Positions 18,118 to 25,825 of a stretch of DNA of 64,000 nucleotides are shown in pieces. The number at the start of each line of letters is the position of its first letter. Positions within the stretch are counted from its first letter, which is position 1. A program made the translations under genes and the position numbers. Source of the DNA: Colwellia sp. (GTDB taxonomy: Bacteria; Pseudomonadota; Gammaproteobacteria; Enterobacterales; Alteromonadaceae); the NCBI GenBank assembly GCA_013215655.1, contig JABSOX010000020.1, forward strand, positions 23,630 through 87,629, in the 5' to 3' direction. The notes beneath the pieces were generated by a model. That model was not told where the DNA came from, searched no databases, and worked only from the letters and a program-made list of their open reading frames with translations.

Positions 18118-18438
18118 ATGAACGATAGTCAATACAATATACTTACCGACGACCTCTTGTTAGCCATAGAAGAAGCCATTGAAGGCTGCGGTCATGATAT
18201 CGACTATGAAGGCGTTGGCAGTTTATTAACACTAACGTTTAAGAACACCACGAAAATCATCATTAATAAACAAGCACCATTACAAGAAATATGGGTAGCG
18301 ACAAAGTTTAATGGTCATCATTTTCAATATAACGATAAACAATGGATTGATAAGCGCAGTGATGAAGAATTTTGGCAATTTATATCAGCTGCGGTGAGTA
18401 AACAAGCAGAAAGTGACATTATCCTTTCAGCTCAATAA
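18118..18438 (+). CDS. cyaY: Frataxin-like iron donor CyaY
   Basis: A 106-residue bacterial frataxin, which binds iron and modulates Fe-S cluster assembly with IscS/IscU. The acidic first helix (Asp-Asp-Leu-Leu-Leu-Ala-Ile-Glu-Glu-Ala-Ile-Glu) and strand residues Ile-Ile-Ile-Asn-Lys-Gln-Ala-Pro-Leu-Gln-Glu-Ile-Trp-Val-Ala are diagnostic, as is the length. It is divergent from lptM (133 bp between) and 47 bp upstream of hemC on the same strand. In E. coli, cyaA also lies in this neighbourhood; it is absent here. Confidence 0.95.
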   Translation: MNDSQYNILTDDLLLAIEEAIEGCGHDIDYEGVGSLLTLTFKNTTKIIINKQAPLQEIWVATKFNGHHFQYNDKQWIDKRSDEEFWQFISAAVSKQAESDIILSAQ

Positions 18439-18485
18439 ACCACGGTCTAGTTTCAACAAAAAAATAAGTCTTACAGGAAAACTTC

Positions 18486-19433
18486 ATGACAACTCAAACT
18501 ATACGTATTGCCACCAGAAAAAGTGCTTTAGCATTGTGGCAAGCTGAATACGTAAAAGCCCAATTAGAGCACTTTCATCCGGATATTATTGTAGAACTTG
18601 TTCCGATGACCACCAAAGGCGACATTATTTTAGATACGCCATTGGCAAAAGTAGGCGGTAAAGGCTTATTTGTTAAAGAGTTAGAAGTTGCCATATTAGA
18701 AAACCGTGCCGATATCGCCGTGCACTCAATGAAAGATGTACCAGTTGAATTTCCACAAGGGTTAGGGTTAGAAGTTATTTGCCCAAGAGAAGATCCTCGT
18801 GATGCCTTTGTTTCAAACAAAATTGCGAGTCTGTCTGAACTACCTGAAGGCGCTATTGTTGGTACCTCAAGTTTACGCCGCCAATGCCAAATTAAAGCCC
18901 TTCGTCCAGATCTAGATATTCGCGATTTACGTGGTAATGTTAATACACGTTTAAGAAAATTAGATGATGGTGAATATGATGCCATTATTCTTGCCGCAGC
19001 TGGCTTAATTCGCTTAGAAATGCCTGAACGTATTCGAGAATATATTGCCCCTGAAGTTATGTTACCTGCTAACGGACAAGGCGCAGTTGGTATTGAATGT
19101 CGTAATGATGATCAAACCATAAAAGCTTTATTGGCTCCTCTTGGGTGTAAAGAAACGCATATCCGTGTATTAGCAGAACGCGCAATGAACAGAGCACTTG
19201 AAGGCGGCTGCCAAGTCCCTATTGGTAGTTATGCAATCATTGAAAATAATAATAATGATGAATTATATTTACGTGGTTTAGTAGGCGCAACCGATGGCAG
19301 TACAATTCTTCATAGTGAAATTCGTGGTTCATTAGCGCAAGCAGAAAGTTTAGGAGAACAATTAGCTCAAGATCTACTATCTCAAGGTGCTGATAAAATA
19401 TTACGACAAGTATATGACGAGCATCAATCTTAA
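18486..19433 (+). CDS. hemC: Hydroxymethylbilane synthase (porphobilinogen deaminase)
   Basis: Joins four porphobilinogen units into hydroxymethylbilane in haem synthesis; 315 residues, usual length. Visible are Ala-Thr-Arg-Lys-Ser-Ala-Leu-Ala, the catalytic Asp in His-Ser-Met-Lys-Asp-Val-Pro, Ser-Leu-Arg-Arg and Arg-Gly-Asn-Val-Asn-Thr-Arg. The dipyrromethane cofactor cysteine lies in Glu-Gly-Gly-Cys-Gln-Val-Pro. An AGGA ribosome site precedes the ATG. It opens the hemCDXY run and overlaps hemD by 20 bp. Confidence 0.97.
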   Translation: MTTQTIRIATRKSALALWQAEYVKAQLEHFHPDIIVELVPMTTKGDIILDTPLAKVGGKGLFVKELEVAILENRADIAVHSMKDVPVEFPQGLGLEVICPREDPRDAFVSNKIASLSELPEGAIVGTSSLRRQCQIKALRPDLDIRDLRGNVNTRLRKLDDGEYDAIILAAAGLIRLEMPERIREYIAPEVMLPANGQGAVGIECRNDDQTIKALLAPLGCKETHIRVLAERAMNRALEGGCQVPIGSYAIIENNNNDELYLRGLVGATDGSTILHSEIRGSLAQAESLGEQLAQDLLSQGADKILRQVYDEHQS

Positions 19434-20163
19434 GGTATTGATCACACGACCTGAAAAATCTGGTCGTGTGTTGGCTGAAAGCCTATCAAGTATTGGTATA
19501 TCCTCAATATGCCAACCGATGTTTGATTTCCAAAAATCAAATAACTTTCAGCATATACAGTCTTTATTAGAATCACTGAAACAACCCATTCTTATTTTTG
19601 TTAGTACAGCGGCGGCTGAATTTGCGAATCAAATATCCCCCTTAGCGCAGTGGCCACAAACTAAAATAATCGCCGTTGGCGAAGCAACGACTAAGATACT
19701 TTATAACTTTGGACTGCAAGCCTCTTACCCACAGCAGCAAGATAGCGAGGGGATTTTATCTTTACCTGAGCTCCGTAAAGTAACAAATCAAGATATTGTT
19801 ATTGTACGTGGTGATGGCGGTAGAGAACTATTAGCAGAAACATTGCAACAACGTGGAGCACATATTCATTATATTGAAAGTTATCAACGTATATGGCGAA
19901 CATTGGACAAAAAAATAAGCCAGCAATGGCGTGTTCAACAAATAAATTGTATCGTGATAACCAGTAACGCTTTATTAGAAAGCGTAGTACACTTACTTGA
20001 TAAATCAGATAATTATTGGCAAAGCAGCTGTTTATGGATCGTCGCCAGCAAACGCATTGCCGATCACGCTAAAAAATTAAAATTGCAAAATGTTGTTAAT
20101 GCTAATGGCGCCAACGAACAAGCAATTACCGCTGCTTTAGTTAACTATGGAATGAATTCATGA
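19414..20163 (+). CDS. hemD: Uroporphyrinogen-III synthase
   Basis: Closes and inverts ring D of hydroxymethylbilane. The product is 249 residues from the ATG at 19414; a GTG at 19387 would give nine extra residues with no family support. The N-terminal Val-Leu-Ile-Thr-Arg-Pro-Glu is typical, as is the middle segment Phe-Val-Ser-Thr-Ala-Ala-Ala with Ala-Val-Gly-Glu-Ala-Thr. Overall the family is poorly conserved, and assignment rests on these blocks and position. It overlaps hemC by 20 bp and hemX by 4 bp, so the genes should be translationally coupled. Confidence 0.93.
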   Translation: MTSINLKVLITRPEKSGRVLAESLSSIGISSICQPMFDFQKSNNFQHIQSLLESLKQPILIFVSTAAAEFANQISPLAQWPQTKIIAVGEATTKILYNFGLQASYPQQQDSEGILSLPELRKVTNQDIVIVRGDGGRELLAETLQQRGAHIHYIESYQRIWRTLDKKISQQWRVQQINCIVITSNALLESVVHLLDKSDNYWQSSCLWIVASKRIADHAKKLKLQNVVNANGANEQAITAALVNYGMNS

Positions 20164-21524
20164 TTGATAAAAAAACTTCTGACGCCAAGGATAAGAGCGA
20201 TGTAGATGTAGTTAAAGCAACTACCGGACTTTCTGCATCTATCACATTATCAGATCATACAAACAAAACGAACAGTGAAACATCAGCTAAAGAAAGCGCA
20301 GTAAAAACTGACAGTAGCAATACCCAAAAAAATTCAAATGTTAAACCTAAGCCAATTCCCACTAAATCAATTAAAAAAGAAAATATGCAATCAAAACCTC
20401 CAGCTCCAGCTAAAATATCCAAAACGGCACTATTATCATTTATCATCGCGCTGACTGCCCTAGGTGGTGTTGGCGGTCTTTATTATTGGCAAAACCAACA
20501 ACACAACATATTCGCTCAAGATTTGTTGACTCAACTTAAACAGCAAACCACCAATAACAAACAACAAGCAATACAATTATTAGCTGAGCAAAAAGATGCT
20601 CTAACACTTCAGTTAGAAAAAACACTTAGCGCTAATCAATTGGAAAGCCAACAAAAAATAACTAGCCTTGAAAATAACATTGCTCGTTTAAGCCAAAATC
20701 AACCCAGTGACTGGTTAATACATGAAGCTGAATATCTTATTCGTATTGCGGCACGTACCATCTGGTTAGAGCAAGATACTCGGGCAGCTATCAATTTACT
20801 TAAAGATGCCAATCAACGTATTAGCGAACTTAATTCACCTGAGTTTTTACCGATCAGACAATTGATACATCAAGATATTGAAGCTTTACAGCTTATGCCG
20901 GTATTAAATACGGAAGAAGTTATTTTGACTTTAATGGCCATGGAAAAACAAATTAAATCGCTATCGTTGGCTATGGTAAAAATCCCTAAAAGAACTGAAC
21001 TTAACGAAAGCTTTGAGCTTACCGAAAATGCCAGTGATTGGCGCAGTAACTTGGCTAAAACATGGCATAAATTTTTAGCTGATTTCATTACCATAAGTAG
21101 ACGTACCGCTGATGTAGAGCCTTTAATGTCACCTCAATATCAACAGAATTTACGTGAAAACTTGGTATTAAAATTACAACTTGCACAATGGGCTGCCAGC
21201 AAACAAGAAAGTAAACTCTATAAACAAGTCATCAGCGATATTCAATTATGGCTTACCGAATATTTTGACATGAGTGACACTGTTAACCAACGCTTTAACG
21301 ATGGATTACAATCTCTTAGTAATGAAGTTGTTGCTTATGAATACAATAATAAACTTTCTTCTCTGCATGCCATTCGAAACTTACTTAACGATAATTCCTT
21401 AAATAACCTTCCTCTCAAAGTAAAAGATGAGTTGCAACAGCCTGAACAAATAGAGCTTAAAGATCACATTGAAAAAGTAGAGCCAACAGTCGTTAACGAA
21501 AATAACTTAAACGAGGATACATAA
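20160..21524 (+). CDS. hemX: HemX, membrane-anchored haem-operon protein
   Basis: A 454-residue protein with a disordered Lys/Ser/Thr-rich N-terminus (1-85), one membrane segment (about 88-108) and a periplasmic helical domain (about 115-400). The helical domain contains Ala-Glu-Tyr-Leu-Ile-Arg-Ile-Ala, which is characteristic of HemX. Although often annotated as uroporphyrinogen-III methyltransferase, the family lacks that fold; it probably organises haem enzymes at the membrane, which is an inference. It starts in the hemD stop (ATGA overlap) and ends in TAATG shared with hemY. Confidence 0.92.
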   Translation: MIDKKTSDAKDKSDVDVVKATTGLSASITLSDHTNKTNSETSAKESAVKTDSSNTQKNSNVKPKPIPTKSIKKENMQSKPPAPAKISKTALLSFIIALTALGGVGGLYYWQNQQHNIFAQDLLTQLKQQTTNNKQQAIQLLAEQKDALTLQLEKTLSANQLESQQKITSLENNIARLSQNQPSDWLIHEAEYLIRIAARTIWLEQDTRAAINLLKDANQRISELNSPEFLPIRQLIHQDIEALQLMPVLNTEEVILTLMAMEKQIKSLSLAMVKIPKRTELNESFELTENASDWRSNLAKTWHKFLADFITISRRTADVEPLMSPQYQQNLRENLVLKLQLAQWAASKQESKLYKQVISDIQLWLTEYFDMSDTVNQRFNDGLQSLSNEVVAYEYNNKLSSLHAIRNLLNDNSLNNLPLKVKDELQQPEQIELKDHIEKVEPTVVNENNLNEDT

Positions 21525-22711
21525 TGAAACGTCTGGTTATTCTCGCTTTACTTTTTTTTGCAGCCGTTGCTATAAGTCCTTTATTAGTCAATGAAAAAGG
21601 CTATATCCTTATTGCTATGGGCGACTTAACCATTGAGTCAACAGTAGTCACCGCAGGTATGATGTTAGTCGTGCTATTTATTACTTTAATAATACTTCTT
21701 AAAGTTTTACGTGGCAGTTTAAAATTTAGCTTAGGAACGTGGAATAAAATCGCTTTTGCTGGTAGACGACGAGGGGTAAAAGACTTTAATCGCGGTATTG
21801 CGGCTTACATTTTGGATGACTATGCACAAGCCGAGCATTTATTTGCTAAAAGTGCAGAACCTGCACAATGTGAACGCACCGCATATTTGTTAGCGGCGGC
21901 GGCCGCATCAAAACAATCTTTACGTTCAAATACCAATCACTATTTAACAATACTTGAAAACTACGATAATGCCGTTCAAGTTTCAGGTTTAGAGTCGGTA
22001 TTGGTCACAATTAAACTACTTATTGCTCAAAAAGACGTTAAGAAGGCGCGAACATTAATTGATGAACACCATAAACATATTGGTCACGATGCCCGTTTAT
22101 TAAGTTTAGAAATTGATCTTTGTATCATTGAACAGCGATACGATACGGCGGTAGATTACTTAGTTTCCGCGAGAAAACAAAAATCACTGCTCAATACCAC
22201 AATTAAAGAATGGGAAGCAGTAGTATTTTCGGCAGTATTTAACGAAAAAATTACCAAACAAGACAATACTGCACTCAGCGCCTATTGGAAAAGTCTGCCT
22301 CGTAAAATTAAACAACGTGAAGCAATAATTTTGGCTTACTGCCAGATATTAGCTAAGCATAATATTACTGAACCATTGGATAAAATATTAGTACCTGCGA
22401 TTAAAAAAGGTCAGGATACTGATTTCATCAAGAGCATACGAACACTGCCTTTATCATCTGCTGATACGTTAATTTCTATCGTACAAAAACATCTGCATCA
22501 TGATCAACTCAGTGCCCTATGGTTAAGTTATTTAGCTCATTTAGCCCGAGCCAGCAAACAATGGCCAATGGCCGAAAAAGCATTTAATAGTTTAGTACAT
22601 TTGGATGGGCAACAATATGATGACATTGACCTAAATGCATTCGCCGATACGTTAGAGCAACAAGGTGAATTTCAAAAAGCGAATCAAGTATTAAGAAAAA
22701 TAACGAACTGA
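21524..22711 (+). CDS. hemY: HemY, membrane TPR protein of the haem operon
   Basis: This 395-residue protein has two N-terminal membrane segments (about 3-20 and 40-62) and a cytoplasmic or periplasmic domain of TPR-like helical repeats. The Arg-Gly-X3-Phe-Asn-Arg-Gly-Ile-Ala-Ala-Tyr block after the second segment is typical of HemY_N. It is not the Gram-positive HemY protoporphyrinogen oxidase. The start overlaps the hemX stop by one base. The role in haem synthesis is inferred from conserved linkage with hemX. Confidence 0.92.
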   Translation: MKRLVILALLFFAAVAISPLLVNEKGYILIAMGDLTIESTVVTAGMMLVVLFITLIILLKVLRGSLKFSLGTWNKIAFAGRRRGVKDFNRGIAAYILDDYAQAEHLFAKSAEPAQCERTAYLLAAAAASKQSLRSNTNHYLTILENYDNAVQVSGLESVLVTIKLLIAQKDVKKARTLIDEHHKHIGHDARLLSLEIDLCIIEQRYDTAVDYLVSARKQKSLLNTTIKEWEAVVFSAVFNEKITKQDNTALSAYWKSLPRKIKQREAIILAYCQILAKHNITEPLDKILVPAIKKGQDTDFIKSIRTLPLSSADTLISIVQKHLHHDQLSALWLSYLAHLARASKQWPMAEKAFNSLVHLDGQQYDDIDLNAFADTLEQQGEFQKANQVLRKITN

Positions 22712-22722
22712 TATTCAAAATA

Positions 22723-22756
22723 TTAGTCGCTATGATTGCCTTATCACAGCGACTAA
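22723..22756. terminator. Hairpin between convergent hemY and DUF4389 genes
   Basis: Arms TTAGTCGCT (22723-22731) and AGCGACTAA (22748-22756) are perfect and lie 11 bp after hemY and 28 bp after the convergent gene. There is no strong T run on either side, so its use as a terminator is uncertain. Confidence 0.45.
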
Positions 22757-22784
22757 ACTTATACCAATTCCATTCAATACTGTA

Positions 22785-23105
22785 TTACAAAGGTTTTTGT
22801 TCAGAAATAACATCTGGGCTCGACATTGGCCAACTAGAAAAAGGGAATGGATAACGCTCTGAATTTATCGTCAAAAATTGGTTTATTTGATAAAGATAAG
22901 TATTTAAACTCTGGCCAAATTTAACCAAAGGACCGTTGGGTTTTTCGGTTAATAATAATGAAACAAACTGAAAAACAGCAATCAAAGTAATAGCCAAGCG
23001 CGCAAAACCAGCCAAAAATCCAAAAAACAACATCACTAAACCACGTTTCCATATACTAGTATTTTGCCAAGATTTCTTTTTTTCATCAAAAACATCATTA
23101 TTCAT
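22785..23105 (-). CDS. DUF4389 family membrane protein
   Basis: A 106-residue protein with one or two membrane segments (about 20-50), preceded by Trp-Lys-Arg-Gly. The downstream block Ser-Glu-Arg-Tyr-Pro-Phe-Pro-Phe-Ser-Ser-Trp-Pro is the family signature. Function unknown. It reads convergently with hemY and is preceded by a gene-poor stretch of about 200 bp shared with the plus-strand glutaredoxin-like gene. Confidence 0.88.
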   Translation of the reverse strand: MNNDVFDEKKKSWQNTSIWKRGLVMLFFGFLAGFARLAITLIAVFQFVSLLLTEKPNGPLVKFGQSLNTYLYQINQFLTINSERYPFPFSSWPMSSPDVISEQKPL

Positions 23106-23313
23106 GGTTAATTCCTTATTTTATAAAGATCTTACTACTGCAACATAGCTCCAACGTTGCAATTTCAGCGCCAGATAAATTAACATTATTTTTCATGGTG
23201 TTAATTATATTCAGACTTTGTTTTGATCGTTAAACTCGCTATTTTTTAGTGAAATAATAAGTTCTACTGATATCATGCCCTCTTGCTTTATCATTAAACG
23301 TTATTAAGCCAAA

Positions 23314-23556
23314 ATGAGATTAACAATGAAACGAGTTGTGTTATATACCATGAATAATTGCCCACATTGCCAAACAGCAAAACGTTACCTTGATCAACAC
23401 CATATAACTTACCGCTTATGTAATGTGAAAACACCTGTTGGACAAAAAGAATTTAGGAAAACAGGTATGCGAGCGGTGCCGGTATTAAAAGTTGGTGACC
23501 AATTACTAAATGGTTTTTCAGTGAAACAGTTTAACAATTGTTATCATGATAAATAA
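23314..23556 (+). CDS. Glutaredoxin-like thiol protein
   Basis: An 80-residue cytoplasmic glutaredoxin fold with the redox motif Cys-Pro-His-Cys near residue 16, the cis-proline in Ala-Val-Pro-Val-Leu, and a final Gly-Phe-Ser segment that binds glutathione or a partner protein. It resembles NrdH-like and small glutaredoxin proteins. The ATG at 23314 is used, but the ATG at 23326 (four residues shorter) is equally plausible and aligns well with the family. It stands alone and is followed by a copy of the dispersed hairpin repeat. Confidence 0.85.
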   Translation: MRLTMKRVVLYTMNNCPHCQTAKRYLDQHHITYRLCNVKTPVGQKEFRKTGMRAVPVLKVGDQLLNGFSVKQFNNCYHDK

Positions 23557-23558
23557 CA

Positions 23559-23589
23559 ATACCGTTCATCCTGAACATATATATTCAGG
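23559..23589 (-). repeat. Dispersed hairpin repeat copy (GTTCATCCTGAAC)
   Basis: Contains GTTCATCCTGAAC within ATACCGTTCATCCTGAACAT, and a shorter half copy (ATTCAGGA) just after. On the minus strand it reads as the same unit as the array at 4822 and lies downstream of the DoxX gene. Confidence 0.75.
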
Positions 23590-23632
23590 ACAAACGAGAG
23601 TTACAATACCACGGAGTAGGAGATTGTATTAA

Positions 23633-24256
23633 TCAGCCTTTTTGATGAGATATAGTACGTTTATCTTGATACAGCTTCCGCTCAACCCAAAAATCGATAC
23701 TGATATAACGTCCACCACCCATAAATAATAAAGCGAGTAACATAATGAAATAAGTTACTGAAAATTCAATACCATTATTTAGCATGACAAGACTGCCGCT
23801 TGAAGTGAGGTAATCATAATTGGCGTTTTCTTGAAGTACTTCTTTTGCAAAAGCCAGTTTATTTGAAGCATCAATCACTCTTTCATTAGCAAATGGCGCA
23901 CTGGGGTCAGTTATTGCTTGCCAGCCATTATCCCAATGTACTGATGATGCAGCCACCACCATAGTGATCATTAAAGGAATAGAAAACCAGCGCACGGCAA
24001 TGCCAAGCAACAATGCTACGGCACCAATCACTTCAACAGCAGTAGCTAAAAAGGCTAAAACTAGCGGAAAAGGCAAACCTAAACCCCACTCAGAATTACC
24101 AAACCATTCCACAATATTTTCAAAACCCGCAACTTTATTAGTACCTGCCATCCAAAAAACGGGCACTAAATACAAACGAAGTAGTAAGGGAGCAAAAAAG
24201 TCTAATTTTTTCGTTTGATTTAACCAAGAATGTAATTTTATTAATAACGATTTCAA
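23633..24256 (-). CDS. DoxX family membrane protein
   Basis: This 207-residue integral membrane protein has four hydrophobic segments. It opens with Pro-Leu-Leu-Leu-Arg-Leu-Tyr-Leu-Val-Pro-Val-Phe-Trp and continues with Ala-Gly-X-Asn-Lys, typical of DoxX. Members are linked to quinone or thiol redox processes, but the exact role is not settled. It is divergent from an ECF sigma factor gene, a pairing often seen in bacteria, so it may belong to that sigma factor's regulon. A long loop between segments 3 and 4 (about 100-150) carries charged residues and would face the periplasm. Confidence 0.88.
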   Translation of the reverse strand: MKSLLIKLHSWLNQTKKLDFFAPLLLRLYLVPVFWMAGTNKVAGFENIVEWFGNSEWGLGLPFPLVLAFLATAVEVIGAVALLLGIAVRWFSIPLMITMVVAASSVHWDNGWQAITDPSAPFANERVIDASNKLAFAKEVLQENANYDYLTSSGSLVMLNNGIEFSVTYFIMLLALLFMGGGRYISIDFWVERKLYQDKRTISHQKG

Positions 24257-24363
24257 AAGACTTTCCTATATTTAATTTGATTAAAAATAACGTGTACTCA
24301 CCTACCGCTAATGTTATTTTATTAATACTTTGATGCTGCCCAGTTTAAAAGGTTACAACTTCA

Positions 24364-24963
24364 TTGGAAAAAATAAAATCTAATAGCATGTTAGCTCAAG
24401 ACCAAGAAAATCACCTTATTGATAAATTGCTAGTAAACGATAACAAAGCATTTGACCGGCTGGTGCGTAATTACAGTTCAAAAATGTATGCGGTTGCACG
24501 AAGTTTTTTACATAACGATGACGATGCTCAAGAATGCTTGCAAAAAACATTCGTCCAAGTTTTCATTAAAATACATACCTTTAGACGTGATGCAAGTTTA
24601 AGTACTTGGCTACATCGTATTACTGTCAACTGTGCATTAATGATCTTAAGAGCGCAGAAAAAACAGCGAACGATATCACTTGAAGATTTTTCTCAGCACT
24701 ATAATGAATATGGTGAACGAACGACATTCTCTGATAATTCAGGAAATAATTTAGAGCAAATTTTTGAACGGCAAGAAACGAAAACAGTAATAAATGAAAT
24801 GATTCGCACACTTCCGGAAAAATATTGTAACGTAATTCAATTAAGAGACATCCAAGAACTAAGCACCAAGGATACCGCTGAAATTCTAGAGATATCTGAG
24901 GCATCGGTTAAAACTCAATTACATCGTGGACGTTTACTTTTAAAAGCTATATTAGAAATTTAA
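24364..24963 (+). CDS. ECF-type RNA polymerase sigma factor
   Basis: A 199-residue group 4 sigma factor. Region 2 (about 25-95) contains Asp-Asp-Asp-Ala-Gln-Glu and Phe-Arg-Arg-Asp-Ala-Ser-Leu-Ser-Thr-Trp-Leu-His-Arg-Ile. Region 4 (about 140-195) contains Leu-Pro-Glu-Lys-Tyr and a helix-turn-helix Ser-Val-Lys-Thr-Gln-Leu-His-Arg-Gly-Arg. The start is a TTG at 24364 with AAAGG about ten bases before it. An ATG at 24388, nine codons in, is the alternative. It is followed after 10 bp by its probable anti-sigma factor. Confidence 0.92.
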   Translation: MEKIKSNSMLAQDQENHLIDKLLVNDNKAFDRLVRNYSSKMYAVARSFLHNDDDAQECLQKTFVQVFIKIHTFRRDASLSTWLHRITVNCALMILRAQKKQRTISLEDFSQHYNEYGERTTFSDNSGNNLEQIFERQETKTVINEMIRTLPEKYCNVIQLRDIQELSTKDTAEILEISEASVKTQLHRGRLLLKAILEI

Positions 24964-24973
24964 GGACACTAGA

Positions 24974-25255
24974 ATGTTAATGATAAAACGCCTGATGACC
25001 CAATATGTGCCAGGCATGTTAACGTGTAAAGACGTTGATAGTTTTTTATACGACTTTCATGAAGGCCAATTGAGTATTGCAGAAAATCTAAAGTTTAAGC
25101 TACACCTTAGTATGTGTCGAGAATGTAAAACGTATGTGCAAGGCTATAAAAATGCCATTCGAATTTCTAAAGAAGGTGTAAAAACAGCGGAACCCATTGA
25201 GAAAGTACCCGAAGAACTTGTACAAATAATATTAAAAAGCAGAATAAAAAAGTAG
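24974..25255 (+). CDS. Zinc-finger anti-sigma factor (ZAS, zf-HC2)
   Basis: A 93-residue cytoplasmic protein with the anti-sigma zinc motif His-X3-Cys-X2-Cys (His-Leu-Ser-Met-Cys-Arg-Glu-Cys, about residues 44-51). A preceding Cys-Lys-Asp-Val near residue 18 completes the ligand set. No membrane segment is present, so it would release the sigma factor through a soluble, probably redox or metal signal. The position 10 bp behind the ECF gene supports the pairing. Confidence 0.9.
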   Translation: MLMIKRLMTQYVPGMLTCKDVDSFLYDFHEGQLSIAENLKFKLHLSMCRECKTYVQGYKNAIRISKEGVKTAEPIEKVPEELVQIILKSRIKK

Positions 25256-25297
25256 TGCCTCTTTAAACTCTTTTGCTATAAACAGGATCAACCATAA

Positions 25298-25819
25298 ATG
25301 CGCAACAGCCAGTTAGAAATACTTGCACAAGCTCAACAATATCTAGAATCAGTTATCAAAGCTGATTATATTGAAATACTTGCACCTAATTTTATGAGTT
25401 CTGCTGGTTCACATATTCGTCACATTATTGATCATTATTCAGCAATTATAACCGGTACAGAAAACGACTTGATTGATTACGATGTAAGAACTCGAGGCAG
25501 TCAGATAGAAGAATATCCTGAAACAGCTATAGTGAAAATAAATAAAATATCAACTTGGATAAAGCAGCTCTCAGATGCTCAGCTGTATAAAACAGTCTGC
25601 TTATCTACTGAAGTATCCATTAACAGTAAAAATGTACAAAGGGTGCAAACATCAATCGCCAGAGAACTTGTTTTTGCAGGCAGTCATGCCGTTCATCATT
25701 TTGCTATGATCACACAAATTTCAATTGCTCAGCAAAAGCCTCTACCTGTTTTTTTTGGTCTTGCACCTGCAACCGCTACTCATATTCGTCAGCAAAACCT
25801 TCAACAACACTTTCAATAA
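25298..25819 (+). CDS. DinB-like four-helix protein
   Basis: This 173-residue protein fits the DinB/YfiT superfamily. It has an N-terminal Ser-His-Ile-Arg-His-Ile-Ile-Asp-His-Tyr, a middle Asp-Tyr-Asp-Val-Arg-Thr-Arg, and a C-terminal Ser-His-Ala-Val-His-His, which together supply a histidine metal site. Members are metal-dependent, often thiol-dependent transferases or stress proteins; the substrate is unknown. It follows the anti-sigma gene by about 40 bp, so it is likely co-transcribed with the ECF unit. It is not the DinB DNA polymerase. Confidence 0.8.
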   Translation: MRNSQLEILAQAQQYLESVIKADYIEILAPNFMSSAGSHIRHIIDHYSAIITGTENDLIDYDVRTRGSQIEEYPETAIVKINKISTWIKQLSDAQLYKTVCLSTEVSINSKNVQRVQTSIARELVFAGSHAVHHFAMITQISIAQQKPLPVFFGLAPATATHIRQQNLQQHFQ

Positions 25820-25825
25820 AGCAAT

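Noticed and set aside
23116..23196. 26-codon minus-strand ORF just upstream of the DUF4389 gene
   Set aside because: No ribosome site is visible before its ATG; might be a leader peptide but cannot be supported.
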